Origin: Rhodococcus sp. IEGM 1409
GTDB taxonomy: Bacteria > Actinomycetota > Actinomycetes > Mycobacteriales > Mycobacteriaceae
Length of the DNA stretch: 64,000 nucleotides
NCBI RefSeq assembly: GCF_030056735.1
Contig: NZ_JASHKN010000001.1
Span: forward strand, 930,001 to 994,000
Direction: 5' to 3'
The notes beneath the pieces are model-generated. The model searched no databases. It was given only the letters and a program-made list of their open reading frames with translations, and was not told the origin of the DNA. Position 1 is the stretch's first letter, and every line of letters begins with the position of its first letter. The position numbers and the translations under genes are program-made. Positions 34,566 through 45,679 of this stretch are shown piece after piece.

Positions 34566-34600
34566 GGATCCGGCAGTGATGGATCCGGCAGTGATGGATC
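34566..34600 (+). repeat. 15-bp tandem direct repeat upstream of third pirin gene
   Basis: GGATCCGGCAGTGAT occurs at 34566-34580 and again at 34581-34595, followed by a third partial copy, GGATC. The repeat ends about 24 bases before the pirin start codon and just before its AGAAGGAGGA ribosome site, so copy number could change the leader length. Confidence 0.7.
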
Positions 34601-34623
34601 CCGGTGGTACAGAAGGAGGAGCC

Positions 34624-35406
34624 ATGGCATCTGGTCGAGCACAGGCCCCACGGACGACACCGCACATCGATGTGCACCGCTCCGGTGATCGTTTGAAATC
34701 CCGCGTCTCCTGGCTGGATTCGAAGCATTCGTTCTCGTTCGGGCAGCATTACGATCCTGACAACACCCATCACGGATTGCTACTCGTCAACAACGACGAC
34801 ACCGTACTGGCGGGAACCGGCTTCGATACCCATCCGCACAAAGACATGGAAATCGTGACGTGGGTGCTTCGCGGTTCGCTCGTGCACCAGGATTCCATCG
34901 GCCACACCGGCGTCATCTATCCAGGGCTCGCCCAGCGCATGAGCGCCGGCACCGGAATTATGCACAGCGAGAAGAACGATTCGTGGCGTCTTGGCGGCGA
35001 ACAGCATTCCGACCCCGTGCATTTCATCCAGATGTGGGTGGTCCCGGACGAAGGTGGACTCACTCCCGGGTACGAACAACTCGAGATCGACGACGAATTG
35101 CTGCGCGGCGGTCTGATCCCGGTTGCCTCCGGAATGAGCCGCTACAAGGATCATTCGGCGATTCGCATCAACAACAAGAACGCCGCCATGCACGTCGCGC
35201 GCATTCTGCCCGGCACCTCTGTACATCTTCCCAGCGCACCGTTCCTGCACGTCTTCGTCGCCCAGGGCACTGCCGAGATGGAGGGCGTCGGCACACTGTA
35301 CGAGGGTGATGCCGTCCGGTTGAGCGATTCGGGTGGGCAGCAACTGACCTCCGACGCCGGGGCCGAAGTCCTCGTCTGGGAGATGCATTCACGTATCGGT
35401 GGTTGA
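34624..35406 (+). CDS. pirin-like bicupin protein
   Basis: The product has 260 residues from ATG 34624, four bases after a strong AGAAGGAGGA site; a longer frame from 34516 reads through the tandem repeat and is not preferred. Metal-site blocks are DTHPHKDMEIVTWVLRGSLV and GTGIMHSEKNDSW. The second cupin contains NAAMHVARILPGTSVHLPSA. It is closely similar over its whole length to the product of 33748-34494 and thus a probable tandem duplicate that has diverged. A thioesterase gene follows after 44 bases. Confidence 0.87.
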   Translation: MASGRAQAPRTTPHIDVHRSGDRLKSRVSWLDSKHSFSFGQHYDPDNTHHGLLLVNNDDTVLAGTGFDTHPHKDMEIVTWVLRGSLVHQDSIGHTGVIYPGLAQRMSAGTGIMHSEKNDSWRLGGEQHSDPVHFIQMWVVPDEGGLTPGYEQLEIDDELLRGGLIPVASGMSRYKDHSAIRINNKNAAMHVARILPGTSVHLPSAPFLHVFVAQGTAEMEGVGTLYEGDAVRLSDSGGQQLTSDAGAEVLVWEMHSRIGG

Positions 35407-35450
35407 GACCCGGTCTCGGCAGGACCGGGTGCGCTGGAGATACTCGACGG

Positions 35451-36377
35451 ATGAGCATCGACAACTCCGCCGCGCCCGTCAAGAAGCTTGACCCCCTCAA
35501 CACATTGATGGGTGTGCGCGCCGTGTCGGTCGTGCCCGGGGACCTGGCCTTCGCGCAAGCCGTCGGCGAGCGATTCCACGATCACCGTGGCAAGACCGTG
35601 CTCGGTTCCATCGGAGTCATGATCGACGGTGCCATGGGCGGCGCGGTGTACTCGGGACTGACCTCGGGCCATCAGTCCGTGCTCGCACAGGTCACGGTCA
35701 GTGCGGGCGCCGACATTCCCGCCGTCGCCGACGTAGGCGCCACCGGCACACTCGTGCATCTCGACGACGGTGTCGGGCTCGCATCCGGTCAACTTCGCGA
35801 CGAGAACGGCTCGCTCCTGGCAGTGATGGCCGGCCGCGCCATGGTGGTCTCGCGTCCTCCCGTCGTGGGAATTGACGACTACGTGGAGGGTGAGCCGCTG
35901 CCCGTCCCGACGCCGGAGAAAACAAGCAACCTGAGCGGGTTGTCCGGGTCCGATGTCGTCGAAGGAATCCGCGACGGCAAACTCGAACGCGGTCCGCTCG
36001 CCGGGCTCCTCGATCTTGCGGTCGTCGACGTGACCCCGGGTTCCGTCGTGGGCGAGTTCGCCCCGGTCGCCTGGATGGCCAACCCGTTGGGCGCCGTTCA
36101 GGGAGGTGTCCTCATCTCAGCGGTCGACGCCGTTACCGGTCTGGCAGCGCAGACGCTGACCAGCGTCGATCAGGACTATCGCGTCCTCGACCACAAGATC
36201 GACTTCCTGCGCTCCCCCGACATCGGTGGGCCGATCATGCGCGCCGAGTCCGTCGTGATTCGTGCCGGGCGCAGGCTCGCACTGATCGAAACTCGCATCG
36301 TCGACGTCGGCGGACAGGTCTACGTACGGGCCACCTCGAGCATTCAGATGCTCTCCCAGCAAGTTCACAGCGGATAA
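35451..36377 (+). CDS. PaaI-type thioesterase family protein (double hot-dog)
   Basis: The product has 308 residues from ATG 35451. Two hot-dog half-domains can be read. The first contains GVMIDGAMGGAVYSGLTSG and GATGTLVHLDDGVGLASGQL. The second contains WMANPLGAVQGGVLISAVDA, DYRVLDHKIDFLRSPDIGGP and AESVVIRAGRRLALIETRIV. The HGG-like motif (QGGVL) with a following Asp marks the PaaI/4HBT acyl-CoA thioesterase family. It should hydrolyse an acyl- or aryl-CoA. It follows the pirin run and could be in the same transcript; the functional link to pirins is unclear. Confidence 0.82.
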   Translation: MSIDNSAAPVKKLDPLNTLMGVRAVSVVPGDLAFAQAVGERFHDHRGKTVLGSIGVMIDGAMGGAVYSGLTSGHQSVLAQVTVSAGADIPAVADVGATGTLVHLDDGVGLASGQLRDENGSLLAVMAGRAMVVSRPPVVGIDDYVEGEPLPVPTPEKTSNLSGLSGSDVVEGIRDGKLERGPLAGLLDLAVVDVTPGSVVGEFAPVAWMANPLGAVQGGVLISAVDAVTGLAAQTLTSVDQDYRVLDHKIDFLRSPDIGGPIMRAESVVIRAGRRLALIETRIVDVGGQVYVRATSSIQMLSQQVHSG

Positions 36378-36443
36378 CCAGTTCCGCACCAGGTCGCCCG
36401 TCCACCATTGAGACAACAGCCCACACAATGGAGGTACAGCGGC

Positions 36444-37396
36444 GTGAACAAAGACATCGAAGCAAGCCGGCTACGCGTGAGCCGTCGACGGGCCCTCGCA
36501 CTCGGCGGAACCATCAGCCTGGGCGGGCTCATCGCAGCCTGTTCCGGCAACAGTGGCACTTCCACGACCACGTCGGCCGCGGCTGCATCGACGACAACAG
36601 CTTCCGGCACTTCTGCTGCGGCCACGTCCGGCGATGCCGTCACCGCACTTCTCGCCAAGGCACCGCAGTGCGTCATGAGCAAGGAAGAGACGCAGGGCCC
36701 CTACTGGTTCGACGTCGACTCCATTCGCGGCGACATCCGCGAAGACCGTCCAGGCACCACGCTGCAGGTGGCGATGCGCGTGCAGGACAACAGCCAGTGC
36801 AACGTCGACGGCAGTATCGGCGCGGTCAGCAACGCCGTCGTCGAGATCTGGCACTGCGACGCCGGCGGCGTGTACTCCGGTTTCGAATCCGGCTCCCTGA
36901 GCGCCAACGGCGGCGGCGGCGGCGGCGGAACTCCCCCGGCCGGCGGGATGGGGAACCTCCGTCAGGTGCACCCGGCGGCGGAATGGGCGGCGGCATGGGT
37001 GGTTCCGGCGAGACGTCGGACGGTTCGTACAGCGTCGGCGACACCGAAGCCACCACCACCGACGACGGCACCTACCTGCGCGGAGCCCAGACCACCGACG
37101 CAAACGGCATCGCGCAGTTCACCACGATCTTTCCCGGCTGGTACATGGGCCGCACCACCCACATTCACGTCAAGGTGCACGTCGACAAGAAGACGGTCCT
37201 CACGTCGCAGACCTTCTTCGACGAGACGCTCCTCGACGAGGTGTACTCGCAATCCCCGTACAGCGAGCACACCGGTCGTGAGAACAACACGAACAACGCC
37301 AGTGACGGCATCTACGACGACACTGGCCTCATGACCGTCGAAAAGCAGTCGGACGGTTCCTACCTCGCCGTCATCAACCTGGGTATCGACGCCTGA
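36444..37396 (+). pseudogene. secreted intradiol dioxygenase-like protein, frameshifted in a GGC tract
   Basis: From GTG 36444 the product has a twin-Arg start, SRRRALALGGTISLGGLIAA, and a lipobox Cys, then a Thr/Ser/Ala-rich linker. The dioxygenase fold follows: MSKEETQGPYWFDVDSIRGD, AVSNAVVEIWHCDAGGVYSG. At a run of GGC codons and five C (36909-36947) the frame is lost. The continuation, DGEPPSGAPGGG, then DANGIAQFTTIFPGWYMGRT and HIHVKVHVDKKT, lies one base back and ends at 37396. One missing base restores a ~317-residue protein. The Fe ligands (Tyr, Tyr, His, His) are split by the shift. A sequencing slip or phase-variable tract are alternatives to a true mutation. Confidence 0.7.
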
Positions 37397-37409
37397 GGTA
37401 GGAGCCAGG

Positions 37410-39770
<2,361 letters not shown>

Positions 39771-39797
39771 CGTGTCTCCATCTGTCAGTCGATCGCC

Positions 39798-39876
39798 GAC
39801 GGTCTCAGCGCAGTTGACGGTCTCAGCGCAGTTCTTGAATTCAGCGCAGTTCTTGAATTCAGCGCAGTTCTTGAAT
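39798..39876 (-). repeat. 18-bp tandem repeats covering the stop codon of the VOC gene
   Basis: Three perfect copies of TCAGCGCAGTTCTTGAAT lie at 39823-39840, 39841-39858 and 39859-39876. In the minus direction each reads Ile-Gln-Glu-Leu-Arg-stop. Two copies of GACGGTCTCAGCGCAGTT at 39798-39815 and 39816-39833 continue the array. The 18-base unit equals six codons, so the array preserves the frame. Confidence 0.9.
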
Positions 39877-40269
39877 ACGGATCAGGTTTCCCGCTGGGTC
39901 GCGGACGGCGCAATCGCGAACGCCGTAGGGCTGCTCGGTCGGTTCCTGGACGACGTCGATGTCGCCGGCCTGAAGCCGCTCGAACGTATCGTCCAGATCT
40001 TTGGTGGCCAGGAGAAGTCCGCCGTAGGTGCCCTTGGCCATCATCTCGATGATGGTGCGGCGCTCCTCGTCGGTGATTCCGGGATCGACGGCCGGCGGAT
40101 GCAGCACGATGGAGGTACCGGGTTGGCCGGGCGGCCCCACGGTGATCCAGCGCATCCCGTCGTAGCCGACGTCGTTGCGAACCTCGAAGCCGAGGGTGTC
40201 GCGATAGAAGTTCAGGGCGGCATCAGGGTCGTCCTGCGGAAGGAAACTCGAGTGAATGGTGATGTCCAT
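39859..40269 (-). CDS. VOC (glyoxalase/bleomycin resistance/dioxygenase) family protein
   Basis: The product has 136 residues from ATG 40269; a GTG at 40278 overlapping the AraC stop by four bases is an alternative. The fold pattern is [20 protein letters not shown] with [12 protein letters not shown], then [30 protein letters not shown] and [18 protein letters not shown]. Two beta-alpha-beta-beta-beta units with a possible His and Glu metal site are present. The reaction is unknown. The gene is coupled to an AraC regulator, a pairing common in actinobacteria. Its last six codons are the first copy of a tandem array. Confidence 0.85.
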   Translation of the reverse strand: MDITIHSSFLPQDDPDAALNFYRDTLGFEVRNDVGYDGMRWITVGPPGQPGTSIVLHPPAVDPGITDEERRTIIEMMAKGTYGGLLLATKDLDDTFERLQAGDIDVVQEPTEQPYGVRDCAVRDPAGNLIRIQELR

Positions 40270-40274
40270 GGCGC

Positions 40275-40724
40275 TCACGTTAGTTGCGGCTGCGGGGTCT
40301 GCGCTTCTCGATTCCTGATCGGTCTGGTGACTTGTTTGGACACACAGGACGGCATTCCGTCCGTGGACTGCTCGGCTTCGCGCCGATAGACGCTGGGCGG
40401 AACCCCGACCAATTCGGTGAACCGACTGCTGAAGGTGCCGAGAGAGCTGCAGCCGACCTCGAAGCAGACGTCGGTGACGCTCAGGTCTCCGCGGCGCAGA
40501 AGCGCCATCGCGCGCTCGATGCGCCTGGTCATCAAATAGGCGTACGGCGGTTCGCCGTACGCCTGACGGAATTGGCGACTGAGATGCCCCGCAGACATGT
40601 TCACTCCCCGCGCGAGCGCCTCCACGTCCAGAGGCTGCGCATACTCGCGGTCGATGCGGTCACGAACGCGTCGTAGTCGCGCAAGGTCCTGCAGGTGCGG
40701 ATCTGCGGCAGGTCTGCTGGTCAC
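40275..40724 (-). CDS. AraC family transcriptional regulator (HTH domain only)
   Basis: From GTG 40724 the product has 149 residues; an earlier TTG at 40766 is possible but adds residues unlike the family. It contains the double HTH of AraC/XylS proteins: [20 protein letters not shown] with [17 protein letters not shown] and [20 protein letters not shown] with [15 protein letters not shown]. No ligand-binding domain is present. It overlaps the VOC gene by four bases if GTG 40278 is used there. A VOC plus AraC pair suggests joint function in a stress or small-molecule response. Confidence 0.85.
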   Translation of the reverse strand: MTSRPAADPHLQDLARLRRVRDRIDREYAQPLDVEALARGVNMSAGHLSRQFRQAYGEPPYAYLMTRRIERAMALLRRGDLSVTDVCFEVGCSSLGTFSSRFTELVGVPPSVYRREAEQSTDGMPSCVSKQVTRPIRNREAQTPQPQLT

Positions 40725-40837
40725 GTAATCGATCGTGCCATGCCACACCGACGTTGCCCAGCGCAACAGACGAACTCGACGTAGGAGCGATCACGCACAC
40801 ACCGAGCAGTTCGTCATGATCGTGTAAGGATGGAGAA

Positions 40838-42796
40838 ATGACCACGGCTCATCGCTCAGGCATCGACCTCACCCACCTCGACGGCGACACACGGGCGCAG
40901 GACGATCTGTTCGTCCACGTCAACGGGAAATGGCTCGCCGAATACGAGATTCCGGCAGACCGCGCAGTCGACGGGGCCTTCCGCACGCTCTACGACAAGG
41001 CCGAAGAAGACGTACAGACCATCATCACCGAAGCGGCGGAGTCCAACTCTGCCGCCGGTACCGACGCTCAGCGCATCGGTGACCTGTACTCGAGCTTCAT
41101 GGACGCCGATGCCGTGGAAGCTGCTGGTCTGAACCCGATCGACGACGAGCTCGACGCAGTCGCAGACGCACCGGACCGTTCGTCCCTCGCCACCGTGATC
41201 GGACGCCACCAGCGCGTCGGCGTCGGTGGCGCCATCTCTCACTACGTCGACACCGACGCCAAGAACTCCGAGCGATACCTGATTCACTTCAGCCAGTCGG
41301 GCATCAGTCTGCCCGACGAGTCGTACTACCGCGAGGACAATTACGCGGAAATCCGCGAGAAGTACGTCGCGCACATCGACAAGATGTTCACCCTCGCCGG
41401 CGTCGGGTACGACGCCCAGCGTGTGTTCGAACTCGAGAAGAAGATCGCGGCCGGGCACTGGGACGTCGTCAAGCGTCGTGACGCAGATCTGAGCTACAAC
41501 CTCGTGGGCTTCGAGGAACTGACCGAGCAGAACCCAGGGTTGGACTGGGCGGCGTGGCTGTCGGGTCTCGGCGCCGATTCGGAGAAGTTCGCCGAGATCG
41601 TCGTCCGTCAGCCGGACTTCCTGCACACCTTCACCGCTCTGTGGGCGTCGGAGTCACTCGACGACTGGAAGGCATGGGCGGCGTGGAAGGTGCTTCATGC
41701 CCGCTCCCCTTACCTGCATTCGGCGCTGGTCGACGAAACCTTTGCGTTCTACGGCACCACGCTCTCCGGGACCGAAGAGAACCGCGAACGCTGGAAGCGC
41801 GGGGTAAGCCTGGTTCAGGATCTGCTCGGCGAGGCCGTCGGCAAGCTCTACGTCGATCGACACTTCCCGGCAGAGGCCAAGACCCGCATGCTCGAACTGG
41901 TCGCAAACCTGCAAGAGGCGTACCGCCGCAACATCTCCGACCTCGAGTGGATGAGCCCGCAGACTCGTGAGGCCGCACTGGCCAAGCTCGAGAAGTTCAC
42001 CCCGAAAATCGGTTACCCCGACAAGTGGCGCGACTACGCCGGTCTCGAGATCTCGGCTACCGACCTGGTGGGCAACTACCGTCGTGGATACGCCGCCGAG
42101 TACGACCGTGACCTGGCCAAGCTGGGCGGCCCCGTCGACCGCGACGAGTGGTTCATGACGCCGCAGACCGTCAACGCCTACTACAACCCGGGCATGAACG
42201 AAATCGTGTTCCCCGCAGCCATTCTCCAGCCGCCGTTCTTCGACGCGGCGGCCGACGACGCTGCCAACTACGGCGGCATCGGCGCCGTCATCGGACACGA
42301 GATCGGTCACGGCTTCGACGATCAGGGCGCCAAGTACGACGGCGACGGCAACATGGTCGACTGGTGGACCGACGAGGATCGCAGCGAATTCGGCAAGCGC
42401 ACAAAGGCTCTCATCGAGCAGTACAACGAGTTCGAGCCGAAGGAACTGCCAGGCCATCACGTCAACGGTGAGTTCACGATCGGCGAGAACATCGGCGACC
42501 TCGGCGGTCTGTCGATCGCGATCGCGGCGTACAAGATCGCGACCGAAGGTACCGAACCGCCGGTCATCGACGGACTCACCGGCTTGCAGCGCGTGTTCTT
42601 CGGGTGGGCGCAGGTGTGGCGCACGAAGGCCCGTGAGGCCGAGGCGCTCCGCCGACTGGCCGTCGACCCTCACTCGCCGCCGGAGTTCCGGTGCAACGGC
42701 GTCGTCCGTAACCTCGACACGTTCCACGAGGAGTTCGACGTCAAGCCCGGTGACGCACTGTATTTGGAGCCGGCGAAGCGTGTGAAGATCTGGTAG
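40838..42796 (+). CDS. M13 family zinc metallopeptidase (Zmp1/PepO-like)
   Basis: The 652-residue product is full length for M13 peptidases. The N-terminal part has NGKWLAEYEIPADRAVDGAF. The zinc site is VIGHEIGHGFDDQGAKYDGD at about residue 486 and the second motif is ENIGDLGGLSIA near residue 549, giving the third zinc ligand. It ends in YLEPAKRVKIW, the typical C-terminal Trp of the family. No obvious signal peptide is seen. Mycobacterial Zmp1 is exported without a classical signal and affects macrophage responses; export here is not shown. ATG 40838 begins a monocistronic unit closed by a hairpin. Confidence 0.92.
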   Translation: MTTAHRSGIDLTHLDGDTRAQDDLFVHVNGKWLAEYEIPADRAVDGAFRTLYDKAEEDVQTIITEAAESNSAAGTDAQRIGDLYSSFMDADAVEAAGLNPIDDELDAVADAPDRSSLATVIGRHQRVGVGGAISHYVDTDAKNSERYLIHFSQSGISLPDESYYREDNYAEIREKYVAHIDKMFTLAGVGYDAQRVFELEKKIAAGHWDVVKRRDADLSYNLVGFEELTEQNPGLDWAAWLSGLGADSEKFAEIVVRQPDFLHTFTALWASESLDDWKAWAAWKVLHARSPYLHSALVDETFAFYGTTLSGTEENRERWKRGVSLVQDLLGEAVGKLYVDRHFPAEAKTRMLELVANLQEAYRRNISDLEWMSPQTREAALAKLEKFTPKIGYPDKWRDYAGLEISATDLVGNYRRGYAAEYDRDLAKLGGPVDRDEWFMTPQTVNAYYNPGMNEIVFPAAILQPPFFDAAADDAANYGGIGAVIGHEIGHGFDDQGAKYDGDGNMVDWWTDEDRSEFGKRTKALIEQYNEFEPKELPGHHVNGEFTIGENIGDLGGLSIAIAAYKIATEGTEPPVIDGLTGLQRVFFGWAQVWRTKAREAEALRRLAVDPHSPPEFRCNGVVRNLDTFHEEFDVKPGDALYLEPAKRVKIW

Positions 42797-42808
42797 TTGG
42801 GGGCAAAG

Positions 42809-42858
42809 CCCCTGTGCGCGCTTGAGGACCCTCTGGACTCCCTAAGCGCGCACGGGGC
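42809..42858. terminator. bidirectional terminator hairpin
   Basis: Arms GTGCGCGCTT (42814-42823) and AAGCGCGCAC (42844-42853), extended outside by CCCC/GGGG, form a strong stem. It lies between the convergent M13 peptidase and YnfA-like genes and can end both transcripts. Confidence 0.7.
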
Positions 42859-42866
42859 CGAAAGCC

Positions 42867-43193
42867 CTACCGGGCGTACATGATCACCCCGACACCGATG
42901 AGACAGATCAGCGCACCGGCGATATCGAAGCGATCCGGGCGAAATCCGTCCATCACCACCGCCCAGAGCAGTGATCCCGCAACGAAGATCCCGCCGTACG
43001 CGGCGAGGATACGGCCGAAGTTGGCATCCGGTTGCATAGTCGCAACCAGGCCGTAGAGGCCGAGTGAGATGATGCCCAGCCCAACCCAGATCCAACCCTT
43101 GTGCTCGCGAATTCCCTGCCACACCAACCACGCGCCCCCGATTTCGAGCAGCGCGGCGAGAACGAACAACAACAGCGAACGCGCGACGGTCAT
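42867..43193 (-). CDS. YnfA/UPF0060 family small membrane protein
   Basis: The product has 108 residues from ATG 43193 and four hydrophobic helices. It reads [20 protein letters not shown] with the conserved Glu in helix 1, and [20 protein letters not shown] in the middle, which is the YnfA signature. It ends [16 protein letters not shown]. The family is distantly related to small multidrug resistance proteins, but no transport activity is assured. The gene is 16 bases upstream of nothing it regulates; its start is close to the stop of the ABC ATPase gene at 43210 on the same strand, so it may be the last cistron of that operon. Confidence 0.87.
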   Translation of the reverse strand: MTVARSLLLFVLAALLEIGGAWLVWQGIREHKGWIWVGLGIISLGLYGLVATMQPDANFGRILAAYGGIFVAGSLLWAVVMDGFRPDRFDIAGALICLIGVGVIMYAR

Positions 43194-43209
43194 GCCGCAC
43201 ACAGTATCG

Positions 43210-44295
43210 CTACAGACGGACCCCGGTCTCCGCGGAGAAGAAGTACACCTCGCCGGCTTTGGGCAGCAGGTGAAGCGGCTCCCCTGGCGTAACGGACATT
43301 TTTCGGTCGACGCGGATGACAATCCGTCCGGATCGGCTCTGCCACAGCGAATCCGGCGACCCCTTCGCGTACACGAACGATTCGGCGCCCAACTCTTCGA
43401 GCAGGTCGGCGTCCACGGCCAGCGAGCCCTTTCGCCACGCTCCCACCAGATCCCACGACTCCGGGCGAACTCCCACGACTACCCGTTCCCGCTCGGCCGC
43501 CCCGGTGGGCAGCGGAATCCGTAGGTCGCCGAGCGCTGCGACGGTTCCCTCGACCGGTGCTTCGAGCAGGTTCATGCCCGGCGATCCGATGAAGGCGGCC
43601 ACAAAGGTGTTGACGGGGTTGTCGTAAAGTTCGCGCGGCTTCGCCACCTGCTGCAAGCGACCGTCCAGCATCACCGCCACCCGGTCCCCCATCGTCATCG
43701 CTTCCACCTGATCGTGGGTGACGTAGACAGTCGTGGTGCCGAGCCGACGTTGCAGGGCGGCGATCTGAGACCGCGTACTGACGCGCAGTTTGGCGTCCAG
43801 ATTACTGAGTGGTTCGTCCATGCAGAACACCTTGGGATGGCGAACGATGGCTCTACCCATGGCAACTCGCTGACGTTGCCCACCGGACAGCTTGGCCGGT
43901 TTGCGCCCGAGCAACGGTTCGAGTTCGAGCATCCGCGCGGCCTCGAGCACTCTCTCCCGGCGCTCGGTCTTTCCCACTCCGGCATTCTGGAGCGCGAAGC
44001 CCATGTTCTGCTCGACGGTCATGTTCGGGTACAGCGCGTAACTCTGAAACACCATGGCGACGTCACGTGCCCGCGGAGCGAGGTGCGTGACGTCCGTGCC
44101 GCCGATCTCGATCCGGCCGTCCGACGCGGATTCGAGACCGGCGAGCATTCGCAGGCTGGTGGACTTACCGCAACCGGAAGGTCCTACGAGTACCAGGAAC
44201 TCACCGTCGGCGATGTCGAGGTCGAGACGGTCGACTGCCGGTCGATCGGTTCCTTCGTAGCGGTGCGTTACTCCCGCGAATTGCACGTTGGCCAT
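43210..44295 (-). CDS. ugpC: carbohydrate ABC transporter ATP-binding protein (UgpC/MalK-like)
   Basis: The 361-residue product has Walker [18 protein letters not shown]-loop [20 protein letters not shown], signature [15 protein letters not shown], Walker [17 protein letters not shown] and the H-loop [15 protein letters not shown]. The C-terminal ~120 residues form the TOBE/OB-fold regulatory domain. It energises uptake with the two permeases and the binding protein encoded at 47508-44311. The gene order permease, permease, binding protein, ATPase is that of ugpAEBC. Family and order suggest glycerol-3-phosphate or glycerophosphodiester uptake, but a sugar or trehalose substrate is equally possible. 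Confidence 0.88.
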   Translation of the reverse strand: MANVQFAGVTHRYEGTDRPAVDRLDLDIADGEFLVLVGPSGCGKSTSLRMLAGLESASDGRIEIGGTDVTHLAPRARDVAMVFQSYALYPNMTVEQNMGFALQNAGVGKTERRERVLEAARMLELEPLLGRKPAKLSGGQRQRVAMGRAIVRHPKVFCMDEPLSNLDAKLRVSTRSQIAALQRRLGTTTVYVTHDQVEAMTMGDRVAVMLDGRLQQVAKPRELYDNPVNTFVAAFIGSPGMNLLEAPVEGTVAALGDLRIPLPTGAAERERVVVGVRPESWDLVGAWRKGSLAVDADLLEELGAESFVYAKGSPDSLWQSRSGRIVIRVDRKMSVTPGEPLHLLPKAGEVYFFSAETGVRL

Positions 44296-44310
44296 GAGTG
44301 TTCTCTCCTA

Positions 44311-45642
44311 CTACTTCGGCAGCTTGGGGGTGATCTGCCGGTCGATGATCTGCTGCAACTGGGTGGCGACGCCGGCGAATGTCGATGCGACGTCGGCCTT
44401 CTGGAGAGCGATCTGCTCGAGTCCGGTACCGATGATCTGATCGCCGCCCGGAACGAATACGCGTGCATAGTCCTGCGAGCGCGTGCGCGCAAGCTGATCC
44501 ACTGCGGTTCGGGAGTTGGGGTTCGCGTCGAGGAACGCCTTCATGCTCGGCTCCGACGTTGCCGACTTGCGGACCGGCATGTAGCCGACGTTCTGCGAGA
44601 AGTACGCCGTGTTCTCACCATTGGTGATGAAGTCGATGAACTTGAGCGCGTTCTTCTTACGCTGATCGGAGATCTTCGACGGGATGGCGAGCCCGGCGCC
44701 GCCGGTGGGGCAACCGGGAGTTCCGTCCACGGCGGGGAGGAAAGCGGTGCCGAAGTCGAAGTTCGCAGTCTTCTTGATGCCGGACAGATCACCCGTGGAC
44801 GCAATGGTCGAAGCCAAAATGCCGGTACCGAATTCGTTTGCGATGTCGGTGGAGACCGCGGCGTACTTCTTGTCGTGAATCATGCTGGAGAGGAATTGCC
44901 CTGCAGCAATGGTCTTCTCGTTGTCGAGCTGCAGATTCCACTGGTCGGAGTACGATCCGCCGAACGTCCAGATGGGGCCTTCGTAGGTCCAGCCGAGGTA
45001 ATCCTTCGCGTTGCCCCAACCGTGTGCCAACTTGCCGTTGCCCACGACCTTCTGCAGCTCAGGTCCCCACTCGTCGAACTCCTGCCACGTTGCCGGCCCA
45101 CGGTCGGGAAGGCCGGCCTGCGACCAGACCGCCTTGTTGTAGTAGAACAACGGCGTCGACCGCGCGTAGGGAAGCGCATAGTGCTTGCCTTGGAAGAGGT
45201 AGTCGGCAAGCAGCGAGTCGACGTAGTCAGCCGAGTCGACGCCCACCTCGGAGAAGAGTCCGTCGAGCGGCTCGATAGCGCCGGCCAGTGCGTAGTTGAA
45301 CCACCAGACATCCGACAGCACAACCACATCGGGAACATCTCCGCCGGAGAGGGCAGCGTTGAACTTCTGGGCCACCTCTTCGTAATTCTTGCCGCCGTCC
45401 ACCAAGTTGACCTTCAGGTCCGGGTACTTGGTCTGGAAGCGGTTGATCAGTTCCTTCTCCACGTCGGTGGACTTACCCGGGTGGTTCGACCAGAAGGTGA
45501 TGGTGTTGGAATCACCCGCAGCACCGGATGTTCCCGCAGCATCAGCGCTCGACCCGCCGGAACCCGCGCACGCGGTCAGTGCGGCGCCGGCGGCGATTGC
45601 ACCGCCGAGGCTCAAGAATCCGCGCCTGTTCATGTTTGCCAT
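44311..45642 (-). CDS. ugpB: extracellular solute-binding lipoprotein, UgpB-like
   Basis: The product has 443 residues from ATG 45642; a longer frame upstream overlaps the permease gene and is not preferred. The N-terminus has twin Arg (MNRRGFLSLGG) and the lipobox LTAC, so a Tat-exported lipoprotein is possible. The mature part has ITFWSNHPGKSTDVEKELIN, GGDVPDVVVLSDVWWFNYAL and the aromatic-rich site GKHYALPYARSTPLFYYNKA. The DVWWF and YARSTP blocks are typical of UgpB binding proteins. It delivers substrate to the permease pair encoded upstream. The 37-base gap to the permease gene supports one operon. Confidence 0.85.
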   Translation of the reverse strand: MANMNRRGFLSLGGAIAAGAALTACAGSGGSSADAAGTSGAAGDSNTITFWSNHPGKSTDVEKELINRFQTKYPDLKVNLVDGGKNYEEVAQKFNAALSGGDVPDVVVLSDVWWFNYALAGAIEPLDGLFSEVGVDSADYVDSLLADYLFQGKHYALPYARSTPLFYYNKAVWSQAGLPDRGPATWQEFDEWGPELQKVVGNGKLAHGWGNAKDYLGWTYEGPIWTFGGSYSDQWNLQLDNEKTIAAGQFLSSMIHDKKYAAVSTDIANEFGTGILASTIASTGDLSGIKKTANFDFGTAFLPAVDGTPGCPTGGAGLAIPSKISDQRKKNALKFIDFITNGENTAYFSQNVGYMPVRKSATSEPSMKAFLDANPNSRTAVDQLARTRSQDYARVFVPGGDQIIGTGLEQIALQKADVASTFAGVATQLQQIIDRQITPKLPK

Positions 45643-45679
45643 TACTGCTCCTCGAGAAAGAAATGTGACGGGAAAGCTG

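Noticed and set aside
36909..36930. GGC run considered as a CRISPR-like or microsatellite array
   Set aside because: Simple codon repeat for Gly within the dioxygenase gene; kept only as a slippage tract.
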